A stretch of 64,000 nucleotides of DNA, taken from assembly GCF_000767055.1 (NCBI RefSeq), contig NZ_CP006764.1:1674001-1738000 (forward strand), in the 5' to 3' direction. The position numbers were made by a program, and so were the translations under genes. The notes beneath the pieces were generated by a model. The model ran no database searches and was not told the origin of the DNA. It worked only from the letters and a program-made list of their open reading frames with translations. Below are positions 38,520-49,280 of this stretch, piece by piece. This DNA comes from Corynebacterium doosanense CAU 212 = DSM 45436. GTDB lineage: Bacteria > Actinomycetota > Actinomycetes > Mycobacteriales > Mycobacteriaceae. Numbering within the stretch: the first letter of the stretch is position 1; each line of letters starts with the position of its first letter.

Positions 38520-39137
38520 CTAGCGGTTGACGGACCTCTCGTCACCCTCCATGGTCACCTCGACGGCATCCCGGCCGAAAGCCCAGAGCAGGAGCTCGCC
38601 CGGGGCGCCGGAGACACGCACAACGTCGTCGCCACGCTCGGCCACTCCGCGCTTGGCACCCACGACGATGGGCACGCCTCCGGTCGGGGTCAAGATCACA
38701 GGCTTGTCACTGCCGCGGAGCAGCATCGGGGCCATCTGCTTGAGCTTGCCGAGGAGCATCTCGGTGGTCTCAGCGTCGAACTCCCGGGGGCGCGCGACCC
38801 CGTCTCCCCTACGCAGGTCCTCGTGGTGCACAAAGTGCTCGATCCCGTTGACCAGCGGATCCATCAGCCGCATCGGGTTGAGTTTTGCCGGCCCCGCGGA
38901 CCAGTCGCGGACCAGTTCCGCGTAGTCGCGGCTCTTCTGCTTTTCCATGGCGTTGTCCAGCCGGCCTTCCAGGGGACCGACCATCATGCCCGCGGCGGAG
39001 AGCGGATCGTTCTCCCGCACGTAGAGGTGAGCGGCCAGGTCACGTGCGGCCCAGCCTTCGCAGAGGGTCGGAGCATCCGGGCCGACTTCGGTAAATAGTT
39101 GCGCGAGCTTCTTACGTTCGGTGTCAGCGAAAGTCAT
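38520..39137 (-). CDS. TIGR03085-family metal-binding protein (mycothiol maleylpyruvate isomerase-like)
   Basis: 205 aa with the four-helix DinB/MDMPI fold. Likely metal ligands are the His of the DLAAHLYVRE motif and the HHED pair (EHFVHHEDLRRG). Proteins of this group often use mycothiol, the corynebacterial thiol, as cofactor; substrate unknown. ATG at 39137 (MTFADTERKK) with a leaderless -10 TACGGT at 39145-39150. Confidence 0.85.
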   Translation of the reverse strand: MTFADTERKKLAQLFTEVGPDAPTLCEGWAARDLAAHLYVRENDPLSAAGMMVGPLEGRLDNAMEKQKSRDYAELVRDWSAGPAKLNPMRLMDPLVNGIEHFVHHEDLRRGDGVARPREFDAETTEMLLGKLKQMAPMLLRGSDKPVILTPTGGVPIVVGAKRGVAERGDDVVRVSGAPGELLLWAFGRDAVEVTMEGDERSVNR

Positions 39138-39155
39138 GCACTTCACCGTATACCC

Positions 39156-39211
39156 AAAAAAGACGGCTCGCCCCATGCAAAAGAGTGGTCTTTTTCATGA
39201 AGCGAACCGTC
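39156..39211 (-). terminator. Strong two-tier terminator after the dapB-thyX-dapA-rnj cluster
   Basis: On the minus strand a 16-bp outer stem (39196-39211 with 39162-39177, three U-G wobbles) surrounds an inner AAAAGA/TCTTTT stem with a 4-nt loop, followed by TTTTTT (39156-39161). It ends rnj transcription just before the promoter of the next leftward gene. Confidence 0.9.
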
Positions 39212-39221
39212 GGAATTTACG

Positions 39222-41351
39222 CTACAGCGACTCTCGGGAAACTTCGACGTCCTCGTCCCCGATGACCCGGCTGCCCGAGTTCATGGCGATGACGGTCGGC
39301 AGGATCACCGGCTCGCGCTTCCACTTCTGCTCGATCGCGCGAGAGACGCCGCGGCGCAGCTGCTGCACCATCCGGTAGGTGTCGTTCTCACCCTGGCCGG
39401 CGAGGTCGGACATGGTGTTCTCCACCAGTTCCGTGACCTCCGGAACGACTCCACGGTCGTCGTCGGAGAAACCGGTCGTCGAGACGCGGGGCGACTCTAG
39501 GAGGCGTCCGGTGACGTCGTCAACGATGCAGGTGATGGACACGGCTCCACCCGCGCCGAGGCTGGTGCGGTCCGACAGCACGTCCGCGTCGACATCACCC
39601 ATGGTGACACCGTCGACGTAGAGGTGGCCGACCTGGAGCTGGCCGCTGACGCGGGCCTTGCCGTTGAGCAGGTCCACGACGACACCGTTCTGCGCCAGCA
39701 CCACGTTGTCGCGGGGGACGCCGGTGGCGATGGCCAGTTCCTTGTTCGCGCGGATGTGGCGCCACTCGCCGTGCACCGGCATAACGTTCTTCGGGCGGGC
39801 GGCGTTGTAGAGGAACAGCAGCTCGCCGGCGTAGCCGTGGCCCGAGGCGTGGACGTTGGCGTCCTTGTTGGTGATGACCTCGGCGCCGATCTGCGAGAGG
39901 TTGTTGAGCACCGCGTAGATGGCTTCTTCGTTGCCCGGGATCATCGAGGAGGACATGATGATCATGTCGCCGTCACGGATGGTGATCTGGCGGTGTTCGC
40001 GACGCGACATGCGCGACAGCGCCGCCATCGGCTCACCCTGAGTACCGGTGGTGATGAGCATGACCTTGTGCGGGGCCATCTTCGAGGCGTCATCGACGGA
40101 CACGATCGTGCCCTTCGGTGCCTTGAGGTAACCCATCTTCTCGGCGATCTCCATGTTGCGGATCATCGAGCGGCCGTTGAAGGCAACCTTGCGGTTCGTG
40201 GCCACGGCCGCGTTGACCGCCATCTGCACACGCGAGACGTTCGACGCGAACGACGAGACGATGACCCGCTGGCGTCCACGCTGGGTGAGACGGATCAGGG
40301 TGTCCTCGATGCCGAGCTCCGAATTGGAGATGCCCGGCGTGGTGGCGTTGGTGGAGTCGACCAGGAAGAGGTCGATGCCTTCGTCGCCGAAGCGCGACAG
40401 TGCCGGCAGGTCGGTGGGCTTGCCGTCGTAGGGCGTCTGGTCGACCTTGATGTCGCCGGTCATGACGATGTGGTTGCCGCCGACCTTGATGGACAGGCCG
40501 AGCGCGTCGGGGATGGAGTGGCCGACGGTCCAGAAGCGCAGGCGGAACTTGCCGATGTTGAGATCGGAGTCCTTGTTCACCTCGATCATCTTCGGGCGCT
40601 GGCGGTGCTCCTTGGTCTTCGCCGCGATGAGCGCCAGCGTGAACTTGGCCGAGTAGATGGGGATGTCGTGCTTGAGCTTGAGGATCCAGGGGATGGCACC
40701 GATGTGGTCCTCGTGGCCGTGCGTGATGACGATGCCGTCGATCTTGTCGAGCTTGTTCTCGATCGGGCCGAAGTCCGGGAGAATCAGGTCGACGCCGGGC
40801 TCACCCGAGGACGGGAAGAGCACACCCACGTCGACGATGAGCAGACGGCCGTCATACTCAAAGACGGTCATGTTGCGGCCGATCTCGGAGATGCCGCCGA
40901 GGTTGTACAGCCGGACGCTGCCGCGGGGCTGCTGCGGCGGCTCCGGGAGGCGGCGGGTGAGGTCGTTGCCCTGCATGGACTTCACGACGTTGCGGTTGTT
41001 GCCGTTTCCGCCCTGGTTACGGTCGCCACGCTCACTGCGATCGCTGCGGTCGCCGTTTCCGCGCTCGTTGTTGCCGCTACCACCGTTGCCGCCGGAGCGA
41101 CCACGGCCGCGACCGCCACGGCGACCGCGGGAACGGCCGTTGCCGTTGCCGCCGTTGTCCTCGCGGGACTCGTTCTTCTGCTCACGCGGAGCGTTCTCGG
41201 CCGGTTCCTGGGATTCAGCCGCCTGGGAGGGGGCTGCGTCCGGCGTCGAGGCGGGAACCTCGGGTGCCTGGAACACGGGTGCGACAGCGTCTGCTTCCGG
41301 GGGCCCGGCCTTGCGGGTGACTTTCCGGGAGCTCTTGCGGGGTTCAGTCAT
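39222..41351 (-). CDS. rnj: Ribonuclease J
   Basis: 709 aa metallo-beta-lactamase/beta-CASP nuclease with 5'-exo and endo activity in mRNA decay and rRNA maturation. The metal motif THGHEDHIGAI is at about residue 205. The beta-CASP domain and C-terminal domain follow. It has an unusually long N-terminal extension of about 145 residues rich in Arg, Gly and Asn (RGRRGGRGRGRSGGNGG), an RGG-like region typical of actinobacterial RNase J and likely to bind RNA. Start 2 bp after dapA. Confidence 0.96.
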   Translation of the reverse strand: MTEPRKSSRKVTRKAGPPEADAVAPVFQAPEVPASTPDAAPSQAAESQEPAENAPREQKNESREDNGGNGNGRSRGRRGGRGRGRSGGNGGSGNNERGNGDRSDRSERGDRNQGGNGNNRNVVKSMQGNDLTRRLPEPPQQPRGSVRLYNLGGISEIGRNMTVFEYDGRLLIVDVGVLFPSSGEPGVDLILPDFGPIENKLDKIDGIVITHGHEDHIGAIPWILKLKHDIPIYSAKFTLALIAAKTKEHRQRPKMIEVNKDSDLNIGKFRLRFWTVGHSIPDALGLSIKVGGNHIVMTGDIKVDQTPYDGKPTDLPALSRFGDEGIDLFLVDSTNATTPGISNSELGIEDTLIRLTQRGRQRVIVSSFASNVSRVQMAVNAAVATNRKVAFNGRSMIRNMEIAEKMGYLKAPKGTIVSVDDASKMAPHKVMLITTGTQGEPMAALSRMSRREHRQITIRDGDMIIMSSSMIPGNEEAIYAVLNNLSQIGAEVITNKDANVHASGHGYAGELLFLYNAARPKNVMPVHGEWRHIRANKELAIATGVPRDNVVLAQNGVVVDLLNGKARVSGQLQVGHLYVDGVTMGDVDADVLSDRTSLGAGGAVSITCIVDDVTGRLLESPRVSTTGFSDDDRGVVPEVTELVENTMSDLAGQGENDTYRMVQQLRRGVSRAIEQKWKREPVILPTVIAMNSGSRVIGDEDVEVSRESL

Positions 41352-41353
41352 AT

Positions 41354-42262
41354 TTATAGGACTCCAACTTTTTCCATTGTGCGGCGGAGACCCTCGATGT
41401 CCTCTGTATCCGGTTCAACGACCGGGAGACGAGGGTTCCCCACCTCGAAGCCCTGCAGGCGCAGGGCTGCCTTTGCGAAACTGGCTCCACCCAGGCGTGC
41501 CTGTTGGTGGACCAGCGGGGTAAGTACGTTGGCGTTGATTTCCCGCGCACGGGCGAGGTCGCCTTCCTCGAAACTTGTGTGCAGCTGTCGCAGGGCTTCC
41601 GGTGCGGCGTGGCCGATCACCGAGATGAAGCCGGAGGCGCCGAGTGCCAGAAACGGCAGATTCAGCGGGTCATCCCCGGAGTACCAGGCCAGGCCGGTCT
41701 CCTGGATGAGCTGAGCGGACTCCCCGAGGTTGCCCTTGGCGTCCTTGACCGCCTTGACGGTGGGGAGCTCGGCGAGGCGACGGATCGAGTCCGCCTCGAT
41801 GGCGGTCGCGGAACGTCCCGGAATGTCGTAGAGACAGATCGGCAGTTCGGTGGCCTGCGCGACCGCGGTGAAGTGCCGGACGACACCCTCCTGGGTCGGC
41901 TTGGAGTAGTACGGCGTCACCACCAGCAGCGCGTCAGCGCCGGCCTCGGCGGATGCCCTGGCCAGCTCGACGCTGCGTGCGGTGTCGTTTGTTCCGGCGC
42001 CGGCGATGAGTTTCACCCGGTCGCCCACCTCGTCCTTGACAGCTGTGAGCAGTTCCAGTTTTTCCGCGACCGACGTCGTCGGCGATTCACCGGTGGTTCC
42101 GGCGAGTACCAGGGAATCCACACCATTGTCCGCCAGGTGCACGGCTAGACGACGGGCGGATGCCACGTCGAGTGCGCCGTCGGCGTCAAAGGGGGTGACC
42201 ATGGCTACGCTGACGACACCGAAGTCATCGATTCCGTTTTTCGCGGTCAAACCTGTGCTCAT
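41354..42262 (-). CDS. dapA: 4-hydroxy-tetrahydrodipicolinate synthase
   Basis: 302 aa class I aldolase condensing pyruvate and aspartate semialdehyde, the committed step to DAP and lysine. The Schiff-base Lys173 lies in [12 protein letters not shown]; Tyr145 (CLYDIPGRS) and the GTTGES loop are present. ATG at 42262. A -10 TACCCT (42271-42276) 8 nt upstream predicts a leaderless transcript separate from thyX. It continues into rnj, 2 bp downstream. Confidence 0.97.
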   Translation of the reverse strand: MSTGLTAKNGIDDFGVVSVAMVTPFDADGALDVASARRLAVHLADNGVDSLVLAGTTGESPTTSVAEKLELLTAVKDEVGDRVKLIAGAGTNDTARSVELARASAEAGADALLVVTPYYSKPTQEGVVRHFTAVAQATELPICLYDIPGRSATAIEADSIRRLAELPTVKAVKDAKGNLGESAQLIQETGLAWYSGDDPLNLPFLALGASGFISVIGHAAPEALRQLHTSFEEGDLARAREINANVLTPLVHQQARLGGASFAKAALRLQGFEVGNPRLPVVEPDTEDIEGLRRTMEKVGVL

Positions 42263-42309
42263 GGACTCTTAGGGTACAGGTGCCCGACCGCCGGGGTGTG
42301 AGCGACCCG

Positions 42310-43059
42310 TCAGTAGCCGGAGACGATCGAGCTGGCCGCCATCTCGGATCCGTCCGTCAGCCGGGTGATGTGAAAGTCGGAGAAGACCACCGGAGCTTCC
42401 TCGCGCAGCAGCCGCAGACAGGCGACGGCCACCTTCCTGATCTCCCGGTCGGCGTGCTCGGTGGCCCGGGCGGCGATGAAATGGCGCCACGCGCGGTAGT
42501 TGCCCGTGACCACCACCCGCGATTCGGTCGCACCGGGCAGCACGGCGCGGGCGGCCTGGCGGGCCTGCTTCCTCCGCAGCAGCGCGTTGGACTCCTCCCC
42601 GAGCTGTTCCTCCAGCGCCCGCAGTAGCTCGTCGTAGACGAAACGGGATTCATCGGCGGCGCGCAGGACCAGCCGGGTGAGCTCCTCGTCGCCCACCACG
42701 GCGTCGGGCAGCACGACCTCGGCGTCGTCGGGGTGGACGAAACGCTGCGAGAGCTGGGAGAAGGAGAAGTGCCGGTGCCGCATGAGCTCCCCCACGGCCG
42801 AGCGGGAGATGCCCCGGATGTAGAGGGTGGCCGAGGCATGCTCGAGGAGGCCGTCGTGGCCGACCTCCATGATGTGGCGGAGGTAGTCGGCGGTCTCCGC
42901 GGTGCGCGGGTTGGGCCGGTCGAAGGATTCGTAGCAGGCACGGCCGGCGAATTCGACGAGCGCCTGGCCGTCATCCCCCGATTCGAAGGCGATGTCCGCC
43001 GGCGGGGTGAACCGGGTGGCGGCGATGAGCTGGACGTCTAGTTCTACTGCGGTGGCCAC
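42310..43059 (-). CDS. thyX: FAD-dependent thymidylate synthase ThyX
   Basis: 249 aa. The ThyX signature RHRX7S is present (residues 94-104, [13 protein letters not shown]). It makes dTMP using FAD, NADPH and methylene-THF. GTG start at 43059, 6 bp after dapB, in the conserved dapB-thyX-dapA order of corynebacteria. Confidence 0.97.
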   Translation of the reverse strand: MATAVELDVQLIAATRFTPPADIAFESGDDGQALVEFAGRACYESFDRPNPRTAETADYLRHIMEVGHDGLLEHASATLYIRGISRSAVGELMRHRHFSFSQLSQRFVHPDDAEVVLPDAVVGDEELTRLVLRAADESRFVYDELLRALEEQLGEESNALLRRKQARQAARAVLPGATESRVVVTGNYRAWRHFIAARATEHADREIRKVAVACLRLLREEAPVVFSDFHITRLTDGSEMAASSIVSGY

Positions 43060-43065
43060 CGGTTA

Positions 43066-43875
<810 letters not shown>

Positions 43876-43889
43876 TTACCCTGGCACGC

Positions 43890-44261
43890 ATGGCACAGAG
43901 AAAGTCCACGGAAGAGAAGCAGGCCGACAACCTCGCCATGGTCGGGGAGAAGATCGCCTCCTGGCCGGATCCCTACCCCGAGGTCGGCGCGGCGCTGCAC
44001 GAGATCGCCGCCCGGTTCGGGCAGCCCCGTCTGTGGTACGGCGGGTGCGGGTACGCGGCGTCGATTAGCTCCCCCGTCCTCGTGTTCTTCCGCGTGGACG
44101 AGGACGTCATGTCCATCGGCGTCACCGAGGACACCCAGCCGACCGAGACCCAGCTTGTCGACGCCGCCTGGTTCCTCCGCGCCGAAACCCCCGAGCTCGC
44201 GGACGAGACCCTCGCCCGGTTCACCGACATTGTCCGGCACGCCTTCGACAAGAAAGACTAG
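43890..44261 (+). CDS. Conserved protein of unknown function
   Basis: 123 aa soluble protein (MAQRKSTEEKQADNLAMVGEKIASWPDPYPEVGAALHEIAARFG...). No motif recognised; charged N-terminus, then an alpha/beta pattern. Leaderless -10 TACCCT (43877-43882). It ends 3 bp before the VOC protein gene, so both are probably one transcript. Confidence 0.75.
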   Translation: MAQRKSTEEKQADNLAMVGEKIASWPDPYPEVGAALHEIAARFGQPRLWYGGCGYAASISSPVLVFFRVDEDVMSIGVTEDTQPTETQLVDAAWFLRAETPELADETLARFTDIVRHAFDKKD

Positions 44262-44264
44262 ATC

Positions 44265-44657
<393 letters not shown>

Positions 44658-44715
44658 GGCGTCACAATCCGGACAAGGTTTCCGGCCCGGACTGTTCCCC
44701 GGGGAGCGGACAATC

Positions 44716-44721
44716 TAATCT
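44716..44721 (+). promoter_or_regulatory. -10 element TAATCT, leaderless lipoprotein promoter
   Basis: TAATCT ends 7 nt before the ATG at 44729. Confidence 0.55.
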
Positions 44722-44728
44722 GTCAGTT

Positions 44729-45394
44729 ATGACACTTACGGCACTTGGATCACACAGGACCCTTTCTCTCACGGCTGCCGCCGCCCTCGCCGCGCTGACG
44801 CTCGCCGCGTGCGGTCCCGAGGAGGACACGAACAACACGTCGTCCGCGCCCCAGACCACCACGATGACGTCCTCGCCCGCGAAGTCCACCCCCGCGACCA
44901 CCACCGAGGTGGTCACCGAGACCGGTGCCCCGGCGGACGACACCGTGCAGCAGTCGCTCGGCGCGCAGGGCACCACGGACACCAGCAACCAGCAGCCCGT
45001 CGGCGAGTGGGACCTGTCCATCGTGGACGTGCGCGCGGGCCAGCACTCCGGCTTCGACCGCGTGGTCATCGAGTTCGCGGGAACCGGCACCCCGGGTTGG
45101 TTCGCGTCCTACACCGACGAGCCGCGCCAGCAGGCCTCCGGCTTCCCCATCGAATACCAGGGCGGCACGGCCATCGACCTCATGGCCAACGGCGTGGCGC
45201 TGCCCGCCGGGCCGGACTCCACCTTCCCCGTCGGCCCCACCGGTGCCGCGGGCGGGGCGGTCACCGGGGTCAGCCACAACGGCATCTTCGAGGGACAGGC
45301 CCAGTTTGTCATCGGCCTGGACGGCGAACCCCGTCCGTACACTGTCACCACCCTGGAGAACCCGCCGCGGCTCGTGGTGGACATCCAGAACTAG
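44729..45394 (+). CDS. AMIN-like domain lipoprotein
   Basis: 221 aa. The signal peptide ends in the lipobox LAAC at about residue 28, followed by a ~70-residue Thr/Ser/Pro-rich spacer, then a beta-rich AMIN-like domain (WDLSIVDVRAGQHSGFDRVVIEFAG..., PRLVVDIQN) of the type that binds cell-wall glycans. Function unknown. Followed by a bidirectional terminator shared with pnp. Confidence 0.85.
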   Translation: MTLTALGSHRTLSLTAAAALAALTLAACGPEEDTNNTSSAPQTTTMTSSPAKSTPATTTEVVTETGAPADDTVQQSLGAQGTTDTSNQQPVGEWDLSIVDVRAGQHSGFDRVVIEFAGTGTPGWFASYTDEPRQQASGFPIEYQGGTAIDLMANGVALPAGPDSTFPVGPTGAAGGAVTGVSHNGIFEGQAQFVIGLDGEPRPYTVTTLENPPRLVVDIQN

Positions 45395-45472
45395 GGGCGA
45401 CTGAATCCCTGCGTCCCTGCCCCACCAGGTCCAGGGTGACGGTGTCGCTGACCTGAGGGCGGACATAAGAAC

Positions 45473-45506
45473 GAGCACCCCGAGGCTTTCCGGCCTCGGG
45501 GTGCTC
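45473..45506. terminator. Bidirectional terminator between the lipoprotein gene and pnp
   Basis: A perfect 14-bp stem GAGCACCCCGAGGC / GCCTCGGGGTGCTC with a 6-nt loop. T-runs are short, but stem strength and position between convergent genes make termination likely. Confidence 0.8.
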
Positions 45507-45542
45507 CTCTCCATGCGCAGGGGTTTTCAACCCCGCCGCAAT

Positions 45543-47780
45543 CTAGTCCTCGACGGGGACCAGGGAGATCTTGCCGCGGTTGTCGATGTCCGCGATCTCC
45601 ACCTGGATCTTGTCGCCGACGTTGACCACGTCCTCGACCTTCTCGATGCGCTCGTCGCCACCGAGCTTGGAGATGTGCACGAGGCCGTCCTTGCCCGGGG
45701 TGAGCGAGATGAAGGCGCCGAAGGCGACCGTCTTCACCACGGTGCCGAGGAAGCGCTCGCCGACCTTGGGCTGCTGCGGGTTGGCGATGGAGTTGATCTT
45801 GTCGATCGCCGCATCCGCCGACTCGCCCGAGGTGGCGGAGACGTAGACCGTGCCGTCATCCTCGATGGAGATGTTCGCGCCGGTCTCCTCCGTGATGGCG
45901 TTGATGTTCTTGCCCTTCGGGCCGATGAGCTCGCCGATCTTGGACATGGGGATCTTCACCGAGGTGATCTTCGGCGCGAGGGTGCTCATCTCGTCGGGGC
46001 CGTCGATGACCTCGGCCATGGTGTCCAGGATCTGAATGCGGGCGTCCTTCGCCTGATTCAGGGCATCCACCAGCACCTCGGACGGGATGCCGTCGAGCTT
46101 GGTGTCCAGCTGCAGCGCGGTGATGAACTCGGAGGTGCCGGCGACCTTGAAGTCCATGTCGCCGAACGCGTCCTCCGCACCGAGGATGTCGGTCAGGGCG
46201 ACGTACTTCTGCTCACCGTCAACCTCATCGGAGACCAGGCCCATGGCGATGCCGGCCACGGGAGCCACGAGGGGAACACCAGCGTTATACAGCGACAGGG
46301 TCGAGGCACAGACCGAGCCCATGGAGGTGGAGCCGTTGGAGCTCAGCGCCTCGGAGACCTGGCGGATGGTGTACGGGAAGTCCTCGCGGGAGGGGATGAC
46401 CGGCTCCAGGGCACGCTCCGCGAGCGCTCCGTGGCCGATTTCACGGCGCTTCGGGGAACCCACACGCCCGGTCTCGCCGGTGGAGTACGGCGGGAAGTTG
46501 TAGTGGTGGATGTAGCGCTTGGAGGTCTCCGGGGTCAGCGCGTCGATCTGCTGCTCCATCTTGAGCATGTCCAGCGTGGTCACGCCGAGGATCTGGGTCT
46601 CGCCGCGCTCGAACAGGGCGGAGCCGTGTGCGCGCGGGATGAGCTCGACCTCGACGGAGAGGTCGCGGATGTCGGTGACACCGCGGCCGTCGATGCGGAA
46701 GCCCTCGGTGAGGATCTTCTCGCGCACGATCTTCTTCATCAGGGCGTTGTAGGCGGCGCGGATCTCCTTGCCCACCGCAACCTCGTCGGCGGAACCGAAG
46801 GACTCCAGCAGGTCGTTCTCGATCTCGACCATGTAGGCGTTGGTGGCCTCGTCGCGCTCGGCCTTGCCCGGGGTGGTGATGAGCTTGGCCAGGCGCTTGG
46901 ACGCCTTCTTCTCCACGGCCGCGAACACTTCGTCGGTGTAGGGCGGGAAGAGGACGAAGTCCTGCTTCTCGCGGGCCGCGCGCTTGGCCAGGCCGACCTG
47001 CGCCTCACAGAGGATCTGGATGAACGGCTTGGCCGCCTCGAGCCCCTCGGCGATGACGTCCTCGGTCGGCATGGGGGCGCCGTCCTTGACCTGCTGGACG
47101 GTGTCCTCGCCGGCGCCGGCCTCGACCATCATGATGGCCACGTCGTTCTTGCCCACGAAGCGGCCGGCGACGACCATCTCGAAGACGGCGGCGTCGCGCT
47201 GCAGCTGGTTCGGGAAGGCGACCCACTGGCCGTCCTTGTGCTGGTCGTCCGAGATCAGCGCCATGCGCACGCCGCCGACCGGGCCGGAGACCGGCAGGCC
47301 GGAGAGCTGCGTGGCGGCGGAAGCGCCGTTGATGGCCACGACGTCGTAGTAGTCGTCCGGGTTGTGGCTCATCACGGTGATGACCACCTGGACCTCGTTG
47401 CGCAGACCCTTGACGAAGGTCGGGCGCAGCGGGCGGTCGATGAGGCGGCAGGCGAGGATCGCGTTGGTGGAGGGGCGGCCTTCACGACGGAAGAAGGAAC
47501 CCGGGATCCGGCCCGCGGCGTACATGCGCTCTTCGACGTCGACGGTGAGCGGGAAGAAGTCGAGGCCCTCGCGGGGGTTGTTCGACGCGGTGGTGGTGGC
47601 GAGGAGCATGTTGTCCTCGTCGAGGTACGTGGTCACCGCTCCCCCGGCCTGGCGGGCCAGCTGGCCCGTCTCGAAGCGGATGGTGCGGGTACCGAAGTCG
47701 CCGTTGTCGATGGTGGCGGTTGCCTCGGTGATGCCGAATTCGTCGTCGACGACGAATTCCACAGCGTTATTGCTGCTCAT
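45543..47780 (-). CDS. pnp: Polyribonucleotide nucleotidyltransferase (PNPase)
   Basis: 745 aa. It has two RNase PH domains with an all-alpha linker, then a KH domain ([14 protein letters not shown]) and a C-terminal S1 domain ([15 protein letters not shown]). It degrades RNA 3' to 5' by phosphorolysis, complementing RNase J in this window. It follows rpsO; the hairpin at 47876-47901 between them resembles the regulatory and processing site of the classical rpsO-pnp operon. ATG at 47780. Confidence 0.97.
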   Translation of the reverse strand: MSSNNAVEFVVDDEFGITEATATIDNGDFGTRTIRFETGQLARQAGGAVTTYLDEDNMLLATTTASNNPREGLDFFPLTVDVEERMYAAGRIPGSFFRREGRPSTNAILACRLIDRPLRPTFVKGLRNEVQVVITVMSHNPDDYYDVVAINGASAATQLSGLPVSGPVGGVRMALISDDQHKDGQWVAFPNQLQRDAAVFEMVVAGRFVGKNDVAIMMVEAGAGEDTVQQVKDGAPMPTEDVIAEGLEAAKPFIQILCEAQVGLAKRAAREKQDFVLFPPYTDEVFAAVEKKASKRLAKLITTPGKAERDEATNAYMVEIENDLLESFGSADEVAVGKEIRAAYNALMKKIVREKILTEGFRIDGRGVTDIRDLSVEVELIPRAHGSALFERGETQILGVTTLDMLKMEQQIDALTPETSKRYIHHYNFPPYSTGETGRVGSPKRREIGHGALAERALEPVIPSREDFPYTIRQVSEALSSNGSTSMGSVCASTLSLYNAGVPLVAPVAGIAMGLVSDEVDGEQKYVALTDILGAEDAFGDMDFKVAGTSEFITALQLDTKLDGIPSEVLVDALNQAKDARIQILDTMAEVIDGPDEMSTLAPKITSVKIPMSKIGELIGPKGKNINAITEETGANISIEDDGTVYVSATSGESADAAIDKINSIANPQQPKVGERFLGTVVKTVAFGAFISLTPGKDGLVHISKLGGDERIEKVEDVVNVGDKIQVEIADIDNRGKISLVPVED

Positions 47781-47875
47781 ATGTAAATGTCACTCCTGAA
47801 TTGGGGTGTAGGGCGATCGTCGGTGCCGCCCTGCGAGTCTGGACGCACCGAGCGTAGCAGGTGGAAACACGACAG

Positions 47876-47901
47876 CGCCCGTCGACGTAGGTCGACGGGC
47901 G
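47876..47901 (-). terminator. Hairpin between rpsO and pnp
   Basis: A perfect 11-bp stem CGCCCGTCGAC / GTCGACGGGCG with a 4-nt loop, 16 bp after the rpsO stop. T-poor, so either a leaky terminator or a nuclease-processing site controlling pnp, as in other bacteria. Confidence 0.65.
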
Positions 47902-47916
47902 TTGAGGGTGAAACGA

Positions 47917-48195
47917 TTAGCGGCGCAGGCCCAGGCGCGAGATGAGATCGCGGTAGCGGTCGACGTTGGACTCCGCCAGGTACTTCAGCAGGGCGCGACG
48001 ACGGCCGACCAGCAGGAGCAGACCACGACGGGAGTGGTGGTCATGCTTGTGGAACTTCAGGTGCTCGGTGAGATTCTTGATGCGGTCGGTCAGCAGTGCG
48101 ACCTGTGCCTCGGGTGAACCGGTGTCGGTCTCGTGCAGACCAAACTCGGCGAGTACTTCTTTTTTGCGTTCGGTGCTCTGGGCGCCAACGGACAT
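47917..48195 (-). CDS. rpsO: 30S ribosomal protein S15
   Basis: 92 aa, three residues longer than the typical 89. It carries the conserved segments [27 protein letters not shown] and RRALLKYL. It binds the 16S rRNA central domain. ATG at 48195 with AGGAGATC upstream. The 110-bp gap to the nucleoside hydrolase gene should hold its promoter. Confidence 0.97.
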   Translation of the reverse strand: MSVGAQSTERKKEVLAEFGLHETDTGSPEAQVALLTDRIKNLTEHLKFHKHDHHSRRGLLLLVGRRRALLKYLAESNVDRYRDLISRLGLRR

Positions 48196-48306
48196 GGTGA
48201 TCTCCTAGTAGTTGTTTCAGTCCACATGAATGGTCACCGCCTTCGCGGTAGGCGCGGCTGCTGTGGACCGCAGTCGCTTAAAGCCTCGGGTGATGTTACC
48301 TGCGGG

Positions 48307-49257
48307 TTAGCGGGAAACCAAACCGGTGATGCGCCGCATGAACTCGGAGACGAACCGCTCCTTGTCCACGTTGATGGCCACGTGGGCGGTCTTGACGGGG
48401 TCGTTCAGGCGGGTCTCGTCGGCGATGACCCGGCCGCGGAGCGCCCCCTCGGTGTCGACCTTGAGGTTGACGTCGAAAAGCTCCACCAGCGACGGATCCA
48501 CCGCGACGCCCACCGCCAGCGGGTCGTGCAGGCCGCAGCCGCCGAGGTGCGGGGAGTTCGTCTCGTAGGACCTGATGTAGTAGTCCGTGGCCTCGGCGAG
48601 GAAGTCACCGCCCGGGGTGCCCAGCGCCCGCCACTGCGCGGTTTCCTCGTAGGTGAGCAGGGTCTGCAGCGTGACATCCAGGCCGATCATGGTGACGTCC
48701 GCGGCCGTGCGGAAGAGCCGGTCGGTGGCCTCCGGGTCCTGGTTGACGTTGGCCTCGGCCACGGGCGAGACGTTGCCCGGGACGGTGAGCGCGCCGCCCA
48801 TCATGACGATGCGGGCGTTCTCCGCGAAGGACGGATCGGCGTCAATGGCGGCGGCGATGGTGGTCGACGGGCCGGTGGGCACGATGACGAGGTTGTCGCC
48901 GTGCTCGCGGACGGACTCGATGAGGAAGTCCACCGCGGACTTCTCCTGCACCTGCGCGGTGGGCTCGGCCAGCACGGCCTCGCCGACGCCGTTCTTGCCG
49001 TGGATGAACTCAGAGATGGGCAGCACCTCGAAGGAGTCCCTCGTGGAGGCGTGGGTCGGGCCGGCGAAGACGGGCACGTCCGGGGAGCCGAAGAGCTCCA
49101 GCAGGGCGAGGGCGTTGCGCGTGCCCGTCTCCACGAGCACGTTGCCGTAGGTGCCGGTCACGCCGATGAGCTCGAGCTCCGGGGAGCCGAGGGCGTAGGC
49201 CAGGGCGAGCGCGTCGTCGATGCCGGTGTCGAGGTCGAGGATGATTTTGGTGGTCAT
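48307..49257 (-). CDS. Nucleoside hydrolase (IunH/RihA type)
   Basis: 316 aa. The N-terminal calcium-binding motif DLDTGIDDALA, the EANVNQDPEA region and the C-terminal catalytic His in GLHDPLAV are all present. The family hydrolyses ribonucleosides to ribose and base; pyrimidine (uridine) or purine specificity cannot be told, and the uracil permease uraA elsewhere in the window would fit a uridine role. ATG at 49257 with GGAGAG, 23 bp after ribF. Confidence 0.92.
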   Translation of the reverse strand: MTTKIILDLDTGIDDALALAYALGSPELELIGVTGTYGNVLVETGTRNALALLELFGSPDVPVFAGPTHASTRDSFEVLPISEFIHGKNGVGEAVLAEPTAQVQEKSAVDFLIESVREHGDNLVIVPTGPSTTIAAAIDADPSFAENARIVMMGGALTVPGNVSPVAEANVNQDPEATDRLFRTAADVTMIGLDVTLQTLLTYEETAQWRALGTPGGDFLAEATDYYIRSYETNSPHLGGCGLHDPLAVGVAVDPSLVELFDVNLKVDTEGALRGRVIADETRLNDPVKTAHVAINVDKERFVSEFMRRITGLVSR

Positions 49258-49280
49258 GGTGCTCTCCGTTCGTAGGGGTT

